8,812 nucleotides of DNA from Frankia sp. (GCA_019689615.1 JADGHD010000173.1:1-8812); one strand, 5' to 3'; counted from the first letter of the stretch, positions 1 through 7,329 are shown. Numbers and translations are program-made. The notes: generated by a model from the letters alone, not told the origin.

Positions 1-785
<785 letters not shown>

Positions 786-789
<4 letters not shown>

Positions 790-1853
790 GGCGTCAGCCC
801 CGCCAGCGCGCGCCGGCGCGCGACCAGGCCGGCGAGCCCCGCCCTGACCTGGTCCACCAGGCCAGCGCGCCACGTCAGCGCCGCCGTCGCGAGCGCCGCC
901 GGGATCCCGGTGGACAGGTCGTCCGGCCCGCCGACCGGGTCCCCCGCCCGCACGGCGATGCCCTCCACTCCGAGCACGATCGTCCCCCCCTGCAGACCTG
1001 GCCCGGCCGGGCTGCGCCACGCCGGGTCGAGCCCGCCGGGCGCGGTGGCAGCGCCGGCACCGGGAAGCAGCGCCCTGGTGGCGCGCAGGCACGACAGCAC
1101 GACGTCGCCGGTGAACCCGTCCGTGACGACCACGTCGGCTGGCCGCGCCGGGCCGACGATGGCGCTGGCGTCCACCGGGCCGATGTAGTCGAGCGCGAGG
1201 GTGGCGAGCAGCCGGTCGGCGGCCCGGCGCACGGTGTCCGGCAGCGCGGGCCGGGAGGCGAGCAGGCCCACCCGCGGTTCGCCCACCGCGGCGCGGACCC
1301 GCGCGTAGGCGGCGCCGGCGATCGCGAACTGGGCGAGGTCGTCCTGGGTGATGTCGACGGACGCGCCGGCATCACACAGCACGACCCCACCGGCGCCCGC
1401 GACGGCGCCACCCTCGCTGGCCTCCCCGGTGTCCGCCGGCGGCGCGGCCAGCAGGTCGACGACGGCCGCCAGCGACGCCCGCGTCGCCCCGGGCAGCAGC
1501 CCGAAGGTGAACTGGGCGGCGGCCGCGACCGCCTCCAGCGGGGCGACCGACACCATCGCGTCGGCCTTGCCGTCGCGCACCAGCCGGGCCGCGACGCGCA
1601 CGCCGCTGTCGCGGCGCGCCCGAACCTCACGGACGGCCTCCGGCCCGCCCGGGATGCCCCGCCTGGCGGCGGCCAGGTGGACGCGGTCCCCGGTGGCGAT
1701 GCCACGGGCGGCGAGCTCGTCCGCCGTCGAGTCCTCCGGGACCACGAGCGTGACCACAAGCTCCGGGTCGGCGTCCAGCGCGGCGGGCAGGGCATCCAGG
1801 ACCGACTTCGGCTGGGAACCCTCCCCGAGCAGGTCTACGGCGACGCGGGTCAC
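786..1853 (-). CDS. plsX: PlsX-like acyl-phosphate synthase homologue with altered active-site motifs
   Basis: PlsX (phosphate acyltransferase) makes acyl-phosphate from acyl-ACP as the first step of the PlsX/PlsY route to phosphatidic acid. Support: 355 residues (family about 330-350), an AVD N-terminal strand, the segment LVRDGKADAMVS near 91-102, DAGASVDITQDDLAQFAIAG at 161-180 matching the family DVGANVD..PEHLVQFA block, PRVGLL at 193-198, and DVVVTDGFTGDVVL at 240-253, the best-conserved PlsX signature. Position after yceD and rpmF also matches the widespread yceD-rpmF-plsX order. Unusual: the family MGGDHAP appears as LGEGSQP (9-15), SAGNTGA as SVAPLEA (102-108), and the NxGxEexKGN loop as LASRPALPD (198-206). 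Residues 136-156 form an Ala/Gly-rich insert. The GTG start is 7 bases after the rpmF stop with only a weak GGA upstream, and the stop overlaps rnc by 4 bases. Family membership is fairly sure; catalytic activity is doubtful. Confidence 0.8.
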
Positions 1854-1860
1854 GTCAAGA

Positions 1861-2031
1861 TCAGACGTCCAGCACCTGTCGGTCGCCGTACCGGCCGCAG
1901 GTCGGGCAGGCGGTGTGCTGCCTGATCACGTGGCCGCGCGGGCACTTCGCCAGCGGCGGCAGCGAGGCCTTCCACTGGGCTCGCCGGGAACGGGTGTTGC
2001 TGCGCGACATCCGCCGCTTGGGGACGGCCAC
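1861..2031 (-). CDS. rpmF: 50S ribosomal protein L32
   Basis: Small protein of the large ribosomal subunit. The 56-residue product begins with the nearly invariant VAVPKRRMSRSNTRSRRAQW and ends CPTCGRYGDRQVLDV, typical of actinobacterial L32. The GTG start at 2031-2029 is fixed by the conserved AVPKR N-terminus and by a strong ribosome binding site (AAGGAG, 8 bases upstream, within a purine stretch at 2035-2046). It is a zinc-ribbon type: C30, C42 and C45 are present. Where most zinc-bearing L32 proteins have a first CxxC pair, this one reads CPRGH, so the fourth ligand, if zinc is bound, would be H34. It lies 68 bases after yceD and 7 bases before the plsX-like gene, so cotranscription is likely. 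Confidence 0.96.
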   Translation of the reverse strand: MAVPKRRMSRSNTRSRRAQWKASLPPLAKCPRGHVIRQHTACPTCGRYGDRQVLDV

Positions 2032-2034
2032 GGG

Positions 2035-2046
2035 TCCTTCTCCTTC
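2035..2046 (-). promoter_or_regulatory. Strong ribosome binding site of rpmF
   Basis: Minus-strand GAAGGAGAAGGA, two overlapping Shine-Dalgarno matches; AAGGAG ends 8 bases before the GTG. It is the clearest ribosome binding site in the minus-strand cluster and fixes the rpmF start inside a longer open frame. Confidence 0.75.
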
Positions 2047-2099
2047 TTCAGACGTGCTTGCCGAGGTGGTGCGGTGCGCCGCGGTCAGGCAGGCGACGG

Positions 2100-2705
2100 T
2101 CAGTGGTGCTCGGCCGCGCCACCGGCGGCTCCAGTGTCCCGGAGCGCGGACAGTGCCGCCCACCGGCTGTCGATGCGTTCGTGCCTGTGGTCCGGGCCAA
2201 CCTCGTCCAGCCGGGCGCCGCAGTCGACGCACAGCCCGGCGCAGTCCGGCCGGCACAGTGGGGACAACGGCAGGTCGAGCACGAGCGCGTCGCGCACCAC
2301 AGGCGCCAGGTCCACGAGGTCGTCGACGACGGTGAACACGTCCTCGTCGTCCTCGTCGATCTCGGCGGCGCGGTCGGGATAGTAGAACAGCTCGCGCAGC
2401 TCGACGCTGATCCGGTCGTGGACCTCGTCGAGGCAGCGGGCGCACTCGCCGGTCAGCTCCGCCGCCACCGACCCGCTGACCAGCACGCCCTCGTGCACCG
2501 ACTCCAGCCGCAGCTCCAGCTCGAGCAACGAGCCCGGCCTGACCCGCATCATTGGCGTGCCCAGGTCGTCCGGCGCCGGCACCTGGCGGCTGACAGCCCG
2601 CATCGACCCCGGCCGGCGGCCCAGCTCGCGCGTGTCCAGCACGAACGGGCCGCGCGGGGTCGGCTGGCGGCGTGGGCGGTGCGATGTCATGGCGGCGCGG
2701 GTCAC
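2100..2705 (-). CDS. yceD: YceD/DUF177 family protein
   Basis: DUF177 (YceD) proteins are almost always encoded just before rpmF. They have been linked to 23S rRNA and large-subunit accumulation; the exact biochemistry is not settled. The 201-residue frame shows the family landmarks: FVLDTRELGRRPGSMR at 21-36, a CARC pair (C88, C91) in LTGECARCLDEV, an acidic stretch EIDEDDEDVF at 115-124, and the C-terminal block with C151, C155, C159 and C162 (CRPDCAGLCVDCG). The four cysteines could bind zinc, which is inference. The start is uncertain: GTG at 2705-2703 gives MTRAAM..., with GAG a few bases upstream, while an in-frame ATG at 2690-2688 shortens it by five residues but lacks a clear Shine-Dalgarno. 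It is transcribed toward rpmF and probably heads the yceD-rpmF-plsX-rnc unit. Confidence 0.9.
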   Translation of the reverse strand: MTRAAMTSHRPRRQPTPRGPFVLDTRELGRRPGSMRAVSRQVPAPDDLGTPMMRVRPGSLLELELRLESVHEGVLVSGSVAAELTGECARCLDEVHDRISVELRELFYYPDRAAEIDEDDEDVFTVVDDLVDLAPVVRDALVLDLPLSPLCRPDCAGLCVDCGARLDEVGPDHRHERIDSRWAALSALRDTGAAGGAAEHH

Positions 2706-2720
2706 AGGATCTCGTCGAGT

Positions 2721-2735
2721 GGGCGGTACCCGCCC
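2721..2735 (-). other. Hairpin just upstream of yceD start
   Basis: Perfect 6-bp inverted repeat, GGGCGG (2721-2726) and CCGCCC (2730-2735), around a 3-base loop. It ends 15 bases before the yceD GTG, so in the mRNA it could influence initiation or be part of a terminator after coaD. No T run follows. Function is inference. Confidence 0.35.
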
Positions 2736-2772
2736 GGGACGGGCCGAACCTGGGAACGGTCAGAGACGGCCG

Positions 2773-2787
2773 GCGCCCGACGGGCGC
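2773..2787 (-). terminator. Possible GC hairpin between coaD and yceD
   Basis: Perfect 6-bp inverted repeat, GCGCCC (2773-2778) and GGGCGC (2782-2787), with a 3-base GAC loop, about 88 bases past the coaD stop on the minus strand. There is no U-tract. Actinobacterial terminators often lack one, but in DNA this GC-rich a short stem can arise by chance. Confidence 0.3.
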
Positions 2788-2802
2788 GCGGCACGGGTGT
2801 CC

Positions 2803-2808
2803 AGCCTA
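2803..2808 (-). promoter_or_regulatory. Candidate -10 element for the yceD-rpmF-plsX-rnc unit
   Basis: Minus-strand TAGGCT fits the actinobacterial TANNNT -10 pattern and sits about 98 bases before the yceD GTG, in the largest gap of the minus-strand cluster. I see no convincing -35 at 16-19 bases, so this rests on position and six bases only. It also lies upstream of hairpin 2773-2787, which would then be in the transcript leader. Confidence 0.3.
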
Positions 2809-2874
2809 TCCGATCCGGGCAGCCGCCCGACGGCCCGTCACCCCGACACCGGCGCGTGGCTGGGCGTGGCGGGC

Positions 2875-3366
2875 TCAGCCCTGGACGAGGCGGTCGCGCA
2901 GGTGCTTGAGGACGACGTCCGGGACCAGGCCACTGACGTCGCCGCCATACCGGGCGACCTCCTTGACCAGGCTGGAGGACAGGAACGCGTATTGCGGATT
3001 GGTGCTCATGAAGAGGGTCTCGACGCCGGCCAGCCGGTTGTTCATCTGCGCCATCTGCAGCTCGTAGTCGAAGTCACTGACCGCGCGCAGGCCCTTGACG
3101 ATCGACTGGATGCCCCGGGACCTGCAGAAGTCGACCAACAGGCCGTGCGACGACTCAACCACCACGTTCGGCGCCGGGTCCGGGTGCTCACGAATCGCGT
3201 CCTGGATGAGCTCCATCCGTTCCTCGACCGAGAACAGTGTGGTCTTGGTCTTATTGATCAGGACCGCGACAACGACCTCGTCGAACAGCTTGCTGGCCCG
3301 CATGATGACGTCCAGGTGGCCGTTCGTGATCGGGTCGAAGGAACCAGGACAGACAGCCCTCCTCAT
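2875..3366 (-). CDS. coaD: Phosphopantetheine adenylyltransferase
   Basis: Catalyses ATP + 4'-phosphopantetheine to dephospho-CoA + pyrophosphate, the fourth step of CoA synthesis from pantothenate. The 163-residue product matches the usual size (about 160). It starts MRRAVCPGSFDPITNGHLD, containing the nucleotidyltransferase TxGH motif (TNGH, residues 14-17). It then shows KGLRAVSDFDYELQMAQMN (91-109) and the ATP-binding FLSSSLVKE (128-136), close to the family ISSSxVKE. An in-frame ATG lies farther upstream (3501), but the ATG at 3366-3364 is chosen because the family begins immediately before the CPGSFDP strand. It overlaps the rsmD stop in ATGA, and no good Shine-Dalgarno is visible, so coupling to rsmD is likely. 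rsmD-coaD adjacency is common across bacteria. Confidence 0.97.
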   Translation of the reverse strand: MRRAVCPGSFDPITNGHLDVIMRASKLFDEVVVAVLINKTKTTLFSVEERMELIQDAIREHPDPAPNVVVESSHGLLVDFCRSRGIQSIVKGLRAVSDFDYELQMAQMNNRLAGVETLFMSTNPQYAFLSSSLVKEVARYGGDVSGLVPDVVLKHLRDRLVQG

Positions 3367-3920
3367 GATCGGGAACCGTACCAGAGGACGGCGTCTCCGT
3401 ACCCGCGTGAACGCTCGGCCAGCAGGCCCTCCGGCCAGTCCGGCGGCCCGGAGGCGCGCGCCCGCTCGACCACACAGACACCGCCCATATCCAGCCAGCA
3501 TCGGTCGATCAGCAGCCGGAGCACCGCGGCCAGCCGGTCGTTGTCAAGGGAATACGGAGGGTCGAGGAACACCACGTCATAGGGCTGCCCAGGAGTGGTC
3601 TCCACCACACGCTCAACGGCCCCGACAATGATCTGCGCGCCCGGCAGCCCGAGCGCGTCGGCATTGCGCCGCAATATCCGCGCCACCGCCGGGTCCCGCT
3701 CCACCAGCAGGGCGTGCTCCGCGCCACGGGACAACGCCTCCAGGCCCACGGCGCCGGTGCCGGCATAAAGATCGGCCACCCGGGCGCCCGCCAGCTCGAG
3801 CAGCGTCGCCAGCGTGTTGAACAGGCCCTCCCGCGCCCGGTCCGAGGTCGGCCTGGTCCGGGAGCCACCGGGCACGGCCAGCCGGCGGCCGCCGGCGGTG
3901 CCGCCGACGATCCGGGTCAT
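3363..3920 (-). CDS. rsmD: 16S rRNA (guanine-966-N2) methyltransferase RsmD
   Basis: SAM-dependent enzyme that methylates N2 of G966 in 16S rRNA of the small subunit. The 185-residue product has RPTSDRAREGLFN (23-35), typical of the RsmD N-terminus. The SAM-binding motif I region is DLYAGTGAVGLEALSRGA (50-67), motif II acidic E74 follows, and the catalytic DPPY is at 120-123. ATG at 3920-3918 is four bases after the recG stop, and a GAGAAGGG-like ribosome binding site lies within the last recG codons. The stop overlaps coaD by 4 bases. It probably belongs to a recG-rsmD-coaD operon. Confidence 0.96.
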   Translation of the reverse strand: MTRIVGGTAGGRRLAVPGGSRTRPTSDRAREGLFNTLATLLELAGARVADLYAGTGAVGLEALSRGAEHALLVERDPAVARILRRNADALGLPGAQIIVGAVERVVETTPGQPYDVVFLDPPYSLDNDRLAAVLRLLIDRCWLDMGGVCVVERARASGPPDWPEGLLAERSRGYGDAVLWYGSRS

Positions 3921-3924
3921 CCGG

Positions 3925-6192
3925 TCATCCCTTCTCCAGGTACTCGACCCGGTCCTCGTCCAGCAGCAGGCTGATCCGCCGGCGCAGCTCGGGGTGGGCC
4001 GACAGCTCCGGGTCGGCCGCGACCAGCCGGCCGGCCTCCTCCCGGGCGGCGAGGATCACCGGCTCGTCCCGCAGCAGCTCCAGCATCCGCAGCGAGCGCC
4101 GCCCACCCGACTGCAGCACCCCGAGCACGTCGCCCTCGCGCCGCTGCGCCAGGTCGAGCCGAGCGAGCTCGGCGCCGTCGTTGGTGGACGCGACGTTCGC
4201 CAGCCGCTGGGTGGCCGGGGTCTCGCCGACGATCTCGTGGTGCAGCAGGCACCAGCCGGGGTGGCGGCCACGGCCCACCCGGCCGCGAAGCTGGTGCAGC
4301 TGGGACACGCCGAACCGGTCCGCCTCGATCACCGCGATCACGCTGGCGTTGGGCACGTCCACGCCGACCTCGATCACCGTCGTGGCAACCAGCACGTCCG
4401 CCTGGCCGGCGGCGAACCGGGTCATCACGGCGTCCTTCTCGTCGGCCGGCAGGCGCCCGTGCAGCATGGCGACCCGCAGCCCGGCCAGCGGGCCGTCGGC
4501 CAGCCAGGCGGCCAGCTCCTCCACGCCGAGCCCGGCCAGCGACCCGTCCTCCCCCGGCGCCGCCAGCGCCTGGCCGCCAGCCGCCGCGCCCCGCTCGCCG
4601 CCGGAGCCGCCGTCGCCGTCACCGTCACCGTCGTCCGCCGACGTGCTGCTGATCCGCGGGCAGACGACGAACGCCTGCCGGCCCGCGGCCACCTCCTCGC
4701 GGATGCGGCCCCAGATCCGGTCCCGCCAGCGGGGGTGGGCGGCGCCGGGCACCACGTGGGTCGCGACCGGCTGCCGGCCGGCCGGCAGCTCGGTGAGCGT
4801 GCTGACCTCCAGGTCGCCGAAGACGGTCATGGCGACCGTCCGCGGGATCGGGGTCGCGGTCATGACCAGCACGTGCGGCGGCTGGCTGGCCCGGGTGCGC
4901 AGGGCGTCGCGCTGCTCCACCCCGAACCGGTGCTGCTCGTCGATGACCACCAGGCCCAGGTCGCGGAAGACGACGTTGTCGTGCAGCAGGGCGTGGGTGC
5001 CGATGACCAGGCCCGCGCTGCCGTCCGCCGCCGCGGCCAGCGCCTCCCGCCTGGCCCGGGCGCCGAGCGAGCTGGTCAGCAGCACGACCCGGGTGGCCTG
5101 CTCGGGGGCGCCGAGCTCGCCTGCTTGGGCGAGGTCGCCGAGCAGCGCGCGCACCCCGCGGTAGTGCTGCACGGCCAGGGTCTCGGTCGGGGCCAGCAGC
5201 ACGGCCTGGCCGCCCGCGTCGACGACGGCGAGCATCGCCCGCAGCGCGACCACCGTCTTGCCCGAGCCGACCTCGCCCTGCAGCAGCCGGTGCATCGGCA
5301 CCGGGCGGGCCAGCTCGGCCTCGATCGCCTCGCCGACCTCGCGCTGCCCCGTGGTCAGCGGGAACGGCAGCTGGCGGTCGAAGGCGGCGAGGATGCCGTC
5401 CGCGCGGGGCCGGCGGGCCACCGTCGCGATCATGGACACCGCGCGGCGCCGCTGGGCGAGCACGACCTGCAGCGCCAGCGCCTCGTCCCACTTCAGCCGG
5501 ATGCGGCCACGCTCGACGTCGCCGAAGGTGGTCGGCCGGTGCACCAGCTCGTAGGCGCTACGCAGGTCCGCCAGCCGGTGGCGGCGGCGCAGGTCGGCTG
5601 GCAGCGGGTCGGGCAGCTCGCCAAGGACGTCCAGCAGCGTGCGCACGAACCGGCCGATCACCGCCGAGCTGACCTTCTCGGTGGCCGGGTAGACGGGGAT
5701 CAGCGCGCCGGCGTAGACCTCGATGCCCTCGCCGCCCTGTGTCGTCCCCGCGTCCTCGGCGAGGATCTGGACCTCCGGGTTGACCAGCTGCAGCCCGCCC
5801 CGATAGACGTCGGCCTTCCCGGAGAACAGGGCGACCGTGCCGACGGGCAGCCGCCTGGAGTGCCACGGCTGGCGGACGTTGAAGAAGACCAGGGACATCT
5901 GGTCGCGGCCGTCCGTGATGAGCACGTTGGCGACCATGCGCCGGCGGTCGCGCATCGGCCTGGTGCTGTACCTGGCCACCCTGGCCTGCACGGTCACGAC
6001 CTCGCCCGGCGCGACGTCGGCGAGGTCGGTCAGCTCGCCGCGCCTGTGGTAGCGCCGCGGCAGGTGGTCGAGCAGGTCGGCGACGGTGACCAGGCCGAGG
6101 TGCTCGGCCAGCTCCCGCGCCGCCCGCGCCTGGATGGCCCGGGTCAGGGGGGTCGCCAGCCCGATGCCGCCTCCCGCGTGCTCCGCGTGCAT
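3925..6192 (-). CDS. recG: ATP-dependent DNA helicase RecG
   Basis: Branched-DNA helicase that reverses stalled forks and processes recombination intermediates. With the ATG at 6192-6190 the protein is 755 residues (family about 680-750). Order: N-terminal wedge/OB region (to about 250), Walker A GEVGSGKT (306-313), the family-specific DEQH box in VVIDEQHRFGVEQR (415-428), motif III TATPIPRT (445-452), and motif VI HQLRGRVGRG (633-642). The C-terminal segment ends with REGDVLGVLQSGGRRSL, part of the RecG TRG-like region. Between VCPRI (510-514) and MLHGRLP (576-582) is an insert of about 50 residues that opens with an Asp-Gly repeat. An in-frame ATG at 6258 would add 22 residues of atypical sequence. 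The ATG at 6192 is preferred, with AGGA very close upstream, although this start is not certain. The protein is the first gene of the minus cluster and is divergent from rpmB. Confidence 0.95.
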   Translation of the reverse strand: MHAEHAGGGIGLATPLTRAIQARAARELAEHLGLVTVADLLDHLPRRYHRRGELTDLADVAPGEVVTVQARVARYSTRPMRDRRRMVANVLITDGRDQMSLVFFNVRQPWHSRRLPVGTVALFSGKADVYRGGLQLVNPEVQILAEDAGTTQGGEGIEVYAGALIPVYPATEKVSSAVIGRFVRTLLDVLGELPDPLPADLRRRHRLADLRSAYELVHRPTTFGDVERGRIRLKWDEALALQVVLAQRRRAVSMIATVARRPRADGILAAFDRQLPFPLTTGQREVGEAIEAELARPVPMHRLLQGEVGSGKTVVALRAMLAVVDAGGQAVLLAPTETLAVQHYRGVRALLGDLAQAGELGAPEQATRVVLLTSSLGARARREALAAAADGSAGLVIGTHALLHDNVVFRDLGLVVIDEQHRFGVEQRDALRTRASQPPHVLVMTATPIPRTVAMTVFGDLEVSTLTELPAGRQPVATHVVPGAAHPRWRDRIWGRIREEVAAGRQAFVVCPRISSTSADDGDGDGDGGSGGERGAAAGGQALAAPGEDGSLAGLGVEELAAWLADGPLAGLRVAMLHGRLPADEKDAVMTRFAAGQADVLVATTVIEVGVDVPNASVIAVIEADRFGVSQLHQLRGRVGRGRHPGWCLLHHEIVGETPATQRLANVASTNDGAELARLDLAQRREGDVLGVLQSGGRRSLRMLELLRDEPVILAAREEAGRLVAADPELSAHPELRRRISLLLDEDRVEYLEKG
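4611..4635. repeat. Short in-frame hexamer repeat inside recG
   Basis: Three to four imperfect copies of the plus-strand hexamer (A/G)CCGTC, encoding Asp-Gly repeats on the minus strand. It lies in a flexible insert of RecG between helicase motifs. The period of 6 preserves frame, so copy number could change without breaking the gene. Confidence 0.6.
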
Positions 6193-6293
6193 GTTCCTAT
6201 GGTCACCGATGGTCAGCAGGCGCCGTGGCTTGCCCTGCCGAGCCGGCCAGCCGGGCACGCGCGGCCCGCCCGATGGTCCGCCGCTCGCTGGGG

Positions 6294-6299
6294 TAGCCT
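6294..6299 (+). promoter_or_regulatory. Candidate -10 element for rpmB
   Basis: TAGCCT fits the actinobacterial TANNNT -10 pattern, in the 239-base divergent gap between recG and rpmB and about 130 bases before the rpmB start. No clear TTGAC-like -35 is present at the usual distance. If used, the transcript would have a leader over 100 bases long containing the palindrome at 6378-6398. Confidence 0.35.
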
Positions 6300-6377
6300 C
6301 TTCTGTGCACCTTCCGCGTCCGGTGCCCGCTCGGAGCCCGTGACGCCGGTGCGGCCCCCGCGCCCGCGGCGGGCCGG

Positions 6378-6398
6378 CACGGCCGGGCCCCGGCCGTG
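6378..6398 (+). other. Perfect 21-base palindrome in the rpmB leader
   Basis: CACGGCCGGG (6378-6387) and its exact complement CCCGGCCGTG (6389-6398) flank a single C. As RNA it would form an 8-bp stem with a 5-base loop, ending 22 bases before the rpmB Shine-Dalgarno. A smaller GCCCG/CGGGC hairpin precedes it at 6362-6374. It could be an attenuator, a protein-binding site (for example feedback by L28), or an mRNA-stabilising hairpin; the sequence does not decide. Confidence 0.5.
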
Positions 6399-6431
6399 GG
6401 ACTGTCAGCTACTTCTCGGCGGAGTGTTCTC

Positions 6432-6620
6432 GTGGCTTCGGTGTGCGACGTCTGCGGCAAGGGACCGGGCTTCGGCATGTCGGTCTCCCACTCCCACCGG
6501 CGCACCCGGCGGCGCTGGAACCCCAACATCCAGACCGTGCACGCGCTGGTGGGCAAGACCCCCAAGCGGCTGAACGTCTGCACGTCCTGCATCAAGGCCG
6601 GCAAGATCGTCCGCGCCTGA
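6432..6620 (+). CDS. rpmB: 50S ribosomal protein L28
   Basis: Small component of the large ribosomal subunit. The 62-residue product reads VASVCDVCGKGPGFG then SHSHRRTRRRWNPNIQ and ends CTSCIKAGKIVRA, a full-length L28. It is the zinc-binding type, with CxxC pairs C5/C8 and C50/C53. The GTG start at 6432 is set by the conserved (M)ASVCDVCG N-terminus and by a GGCGGAG ribosome binding site (GGAG at 6421-6424, 7 bases upstream). An in-frame ATG at 6396 would lie in the leader palindrome and is rejected. It is divergent from recG and followed after 30 bases by a strong hairpin, so it is probably monocistronic. Confidence 0.97.
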   Translation: MASVCDVCGKGPGFGMSVSHSHRRTRRRWNPNIQTVHALVGKTPKRLNVCTSCIKAGKIVRA

Positions 6621-6650
6621 GCAGGCCGCGCCGGCGCGCGACCAGCCGTC

Positions 6651-6695
6651 GCCGGTGCCGCCCACCGGGATTCCCGGTTGTCCGGCGGCACCGGC
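6651..6695 (+). terminator. Nested perfect hairpin after rpmB
   Basis: Outer arms GCCGGTGCCGCC (6651-6662) and GGCGGCACCGGC (6684-6695) are perfectly complementary over 12 bp. Inside lies a second perfect 6-bp stem, ACCGGG (6664-6669) and CCCGGT (6673-6678), with a 3-base loop. Only 1 and 5 unpaired bases separate the two stems, so it can fold as one long 18-bp hairpin. It starts 30 bases past the rpmB stop, where a terminator is expected, but no T run follows (TTCGTC). A U-less actinobacterial terminator or an mRNA 3'-end protector is the likely role. Confidence 0.65.
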
Positions 6696-6852
6696 TTCGT
6701 CATGCCCGGATCCGGGCGCGCCGCGAGCCCGTGTGTGGCCGTTGACCGGGCCCGGCGGCGCGTAGCGCGGACGCCCCCTTCGAGCCGCGCCGGGCTCGTG
6801 CTGATATGAGAGGGATCATCGATCGGCCCGAGCCAGCACCGGAGTTGCCCGC

Positions 6853-7302
6853 ATGACCCAGACCCTGCCGGATCTCAGCGCGTTCAGCCTCGAGGAGCTG
6901 GGGCGCTACACGGCCAGCCTCTCCGACGACGACCTCACCGCCATCATGGCCGGCCCGCAGCGGTCCGTCCTGCTCGACGAGTGGTTCACCCGGATGGCCG
7001 CACAGGCCAACCCGGACAAGATCAAGGACCAGGAAGCGGTCATCCACTTCGCCATCACCGAGCGGCCCGACGGCGGCACCGACACCTACGAGATGGTGAT
7101 CAGGGACGGCGCCTGCGACGTCTTCCGCCAGCCCAGCGAGACGCCGCGGGTCACCGTCACGATGAACGGGGTCAACTTCCTGAAGCTGATCACCGGGAAG
7201 TCCGACGGGACCTGGCTGTTCGTCCGCCGCAAGATCAAGATCAACGGTGACATGGTCTTCGGCGGCAAGGTCATGAGCTGGTTCGACATCCCGAACGCCT
7301 GA
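6853..7302 (+). CDS. SCP-2 sterol-transfer family (single domain) protein
   Basis: 149-residue soluble protein with no signal peptide or membrane segment. The C-terminal two thirds (about 45-149) match the SCP-2 sterol-carrier fold: EAVIHFAITE, a YEMVIRDGACDVF strand pair, VTVTMNGVNFLKLITGKSDG (101-120), and VRRKIKINGDMVFGGKVMSWF (124-144), the typical 'G-K-L-K-I-x-G-D' terminal block. The N-terminal 45 residues (LSAFSLEELGRYTASLSDD...) look helical and are not part of the core fold. SCP-2 proteins bind hydrophobic ligands such as acyl chains or sterols in a cavity; the ligand here cannot be read from sequence. The ATG at 6853 has a good GGAG 8 bases upstream (6841-6844). It lies between rpmB and thiD, bounded by hairpins on both sides, so is probably its own unit. 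It is not a customary member of this conserved block. Confidence 0.85.
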   Translation: MTQTLPDLSAFSLEELGRYTASLSDDDLTAIMAGPQRSVLLDEWFTRMAAQANPDKIKDQEAVIHFAITERPDGGTDTYEMVIRDGACDVFRQPSETPRVTVTMNGVNFLKLITGKSDGTWLFVRRKIKINGDMVFGGKVMSWFDIPNA

Positions 7303-7329
7303 CCGCCACCCGCCAGGCCCTCGGGTGCA

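Noticed and set aside
3367..3501. Extended coaD start at 3501
   Set aside because: It would overlap rsmD by 139 bases and add 45 Arg/Gly-rich residues unlike any CoaD N-terminus.
6396..6431. ATG at 6396 as the rpmB start
   Set aside because: It would add 12 residues absent from L28 and lies inside the leader palindrome. The GTG at 6432 has a ribosome binding site and gives the conserved N-terminus.
3814..6573. A 919-codon open frame on the plus strand opposite recG and rsmD, running into rpmB
   Set aside because: It is antisense to clear recG and rsmD proteins and shows Arg/Gly/His/Gln-rich low-complexity sequence without any family motif. It is the usual spurious open frame in very GC-rich DNA.
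6742..6768. TTGACC (6742-6747) with TAGCGC (6763-6768) as a promoter for the SCP-2 gene
   Set aside because: The spacing is only 15 bases and TAGCGC lacks the final T of the -10. It is too weak to list, though a promoter is expected somewhere in 6696-6840.
6781..6798. 6-bp hairpin CGAGCC/GGCTCG upstream of the SCP-2 gene
   Set aside because: Short stem with a 6-base loop in GC-rich DNA; expected by chance and not clearly placed relative to a transcript start or end.
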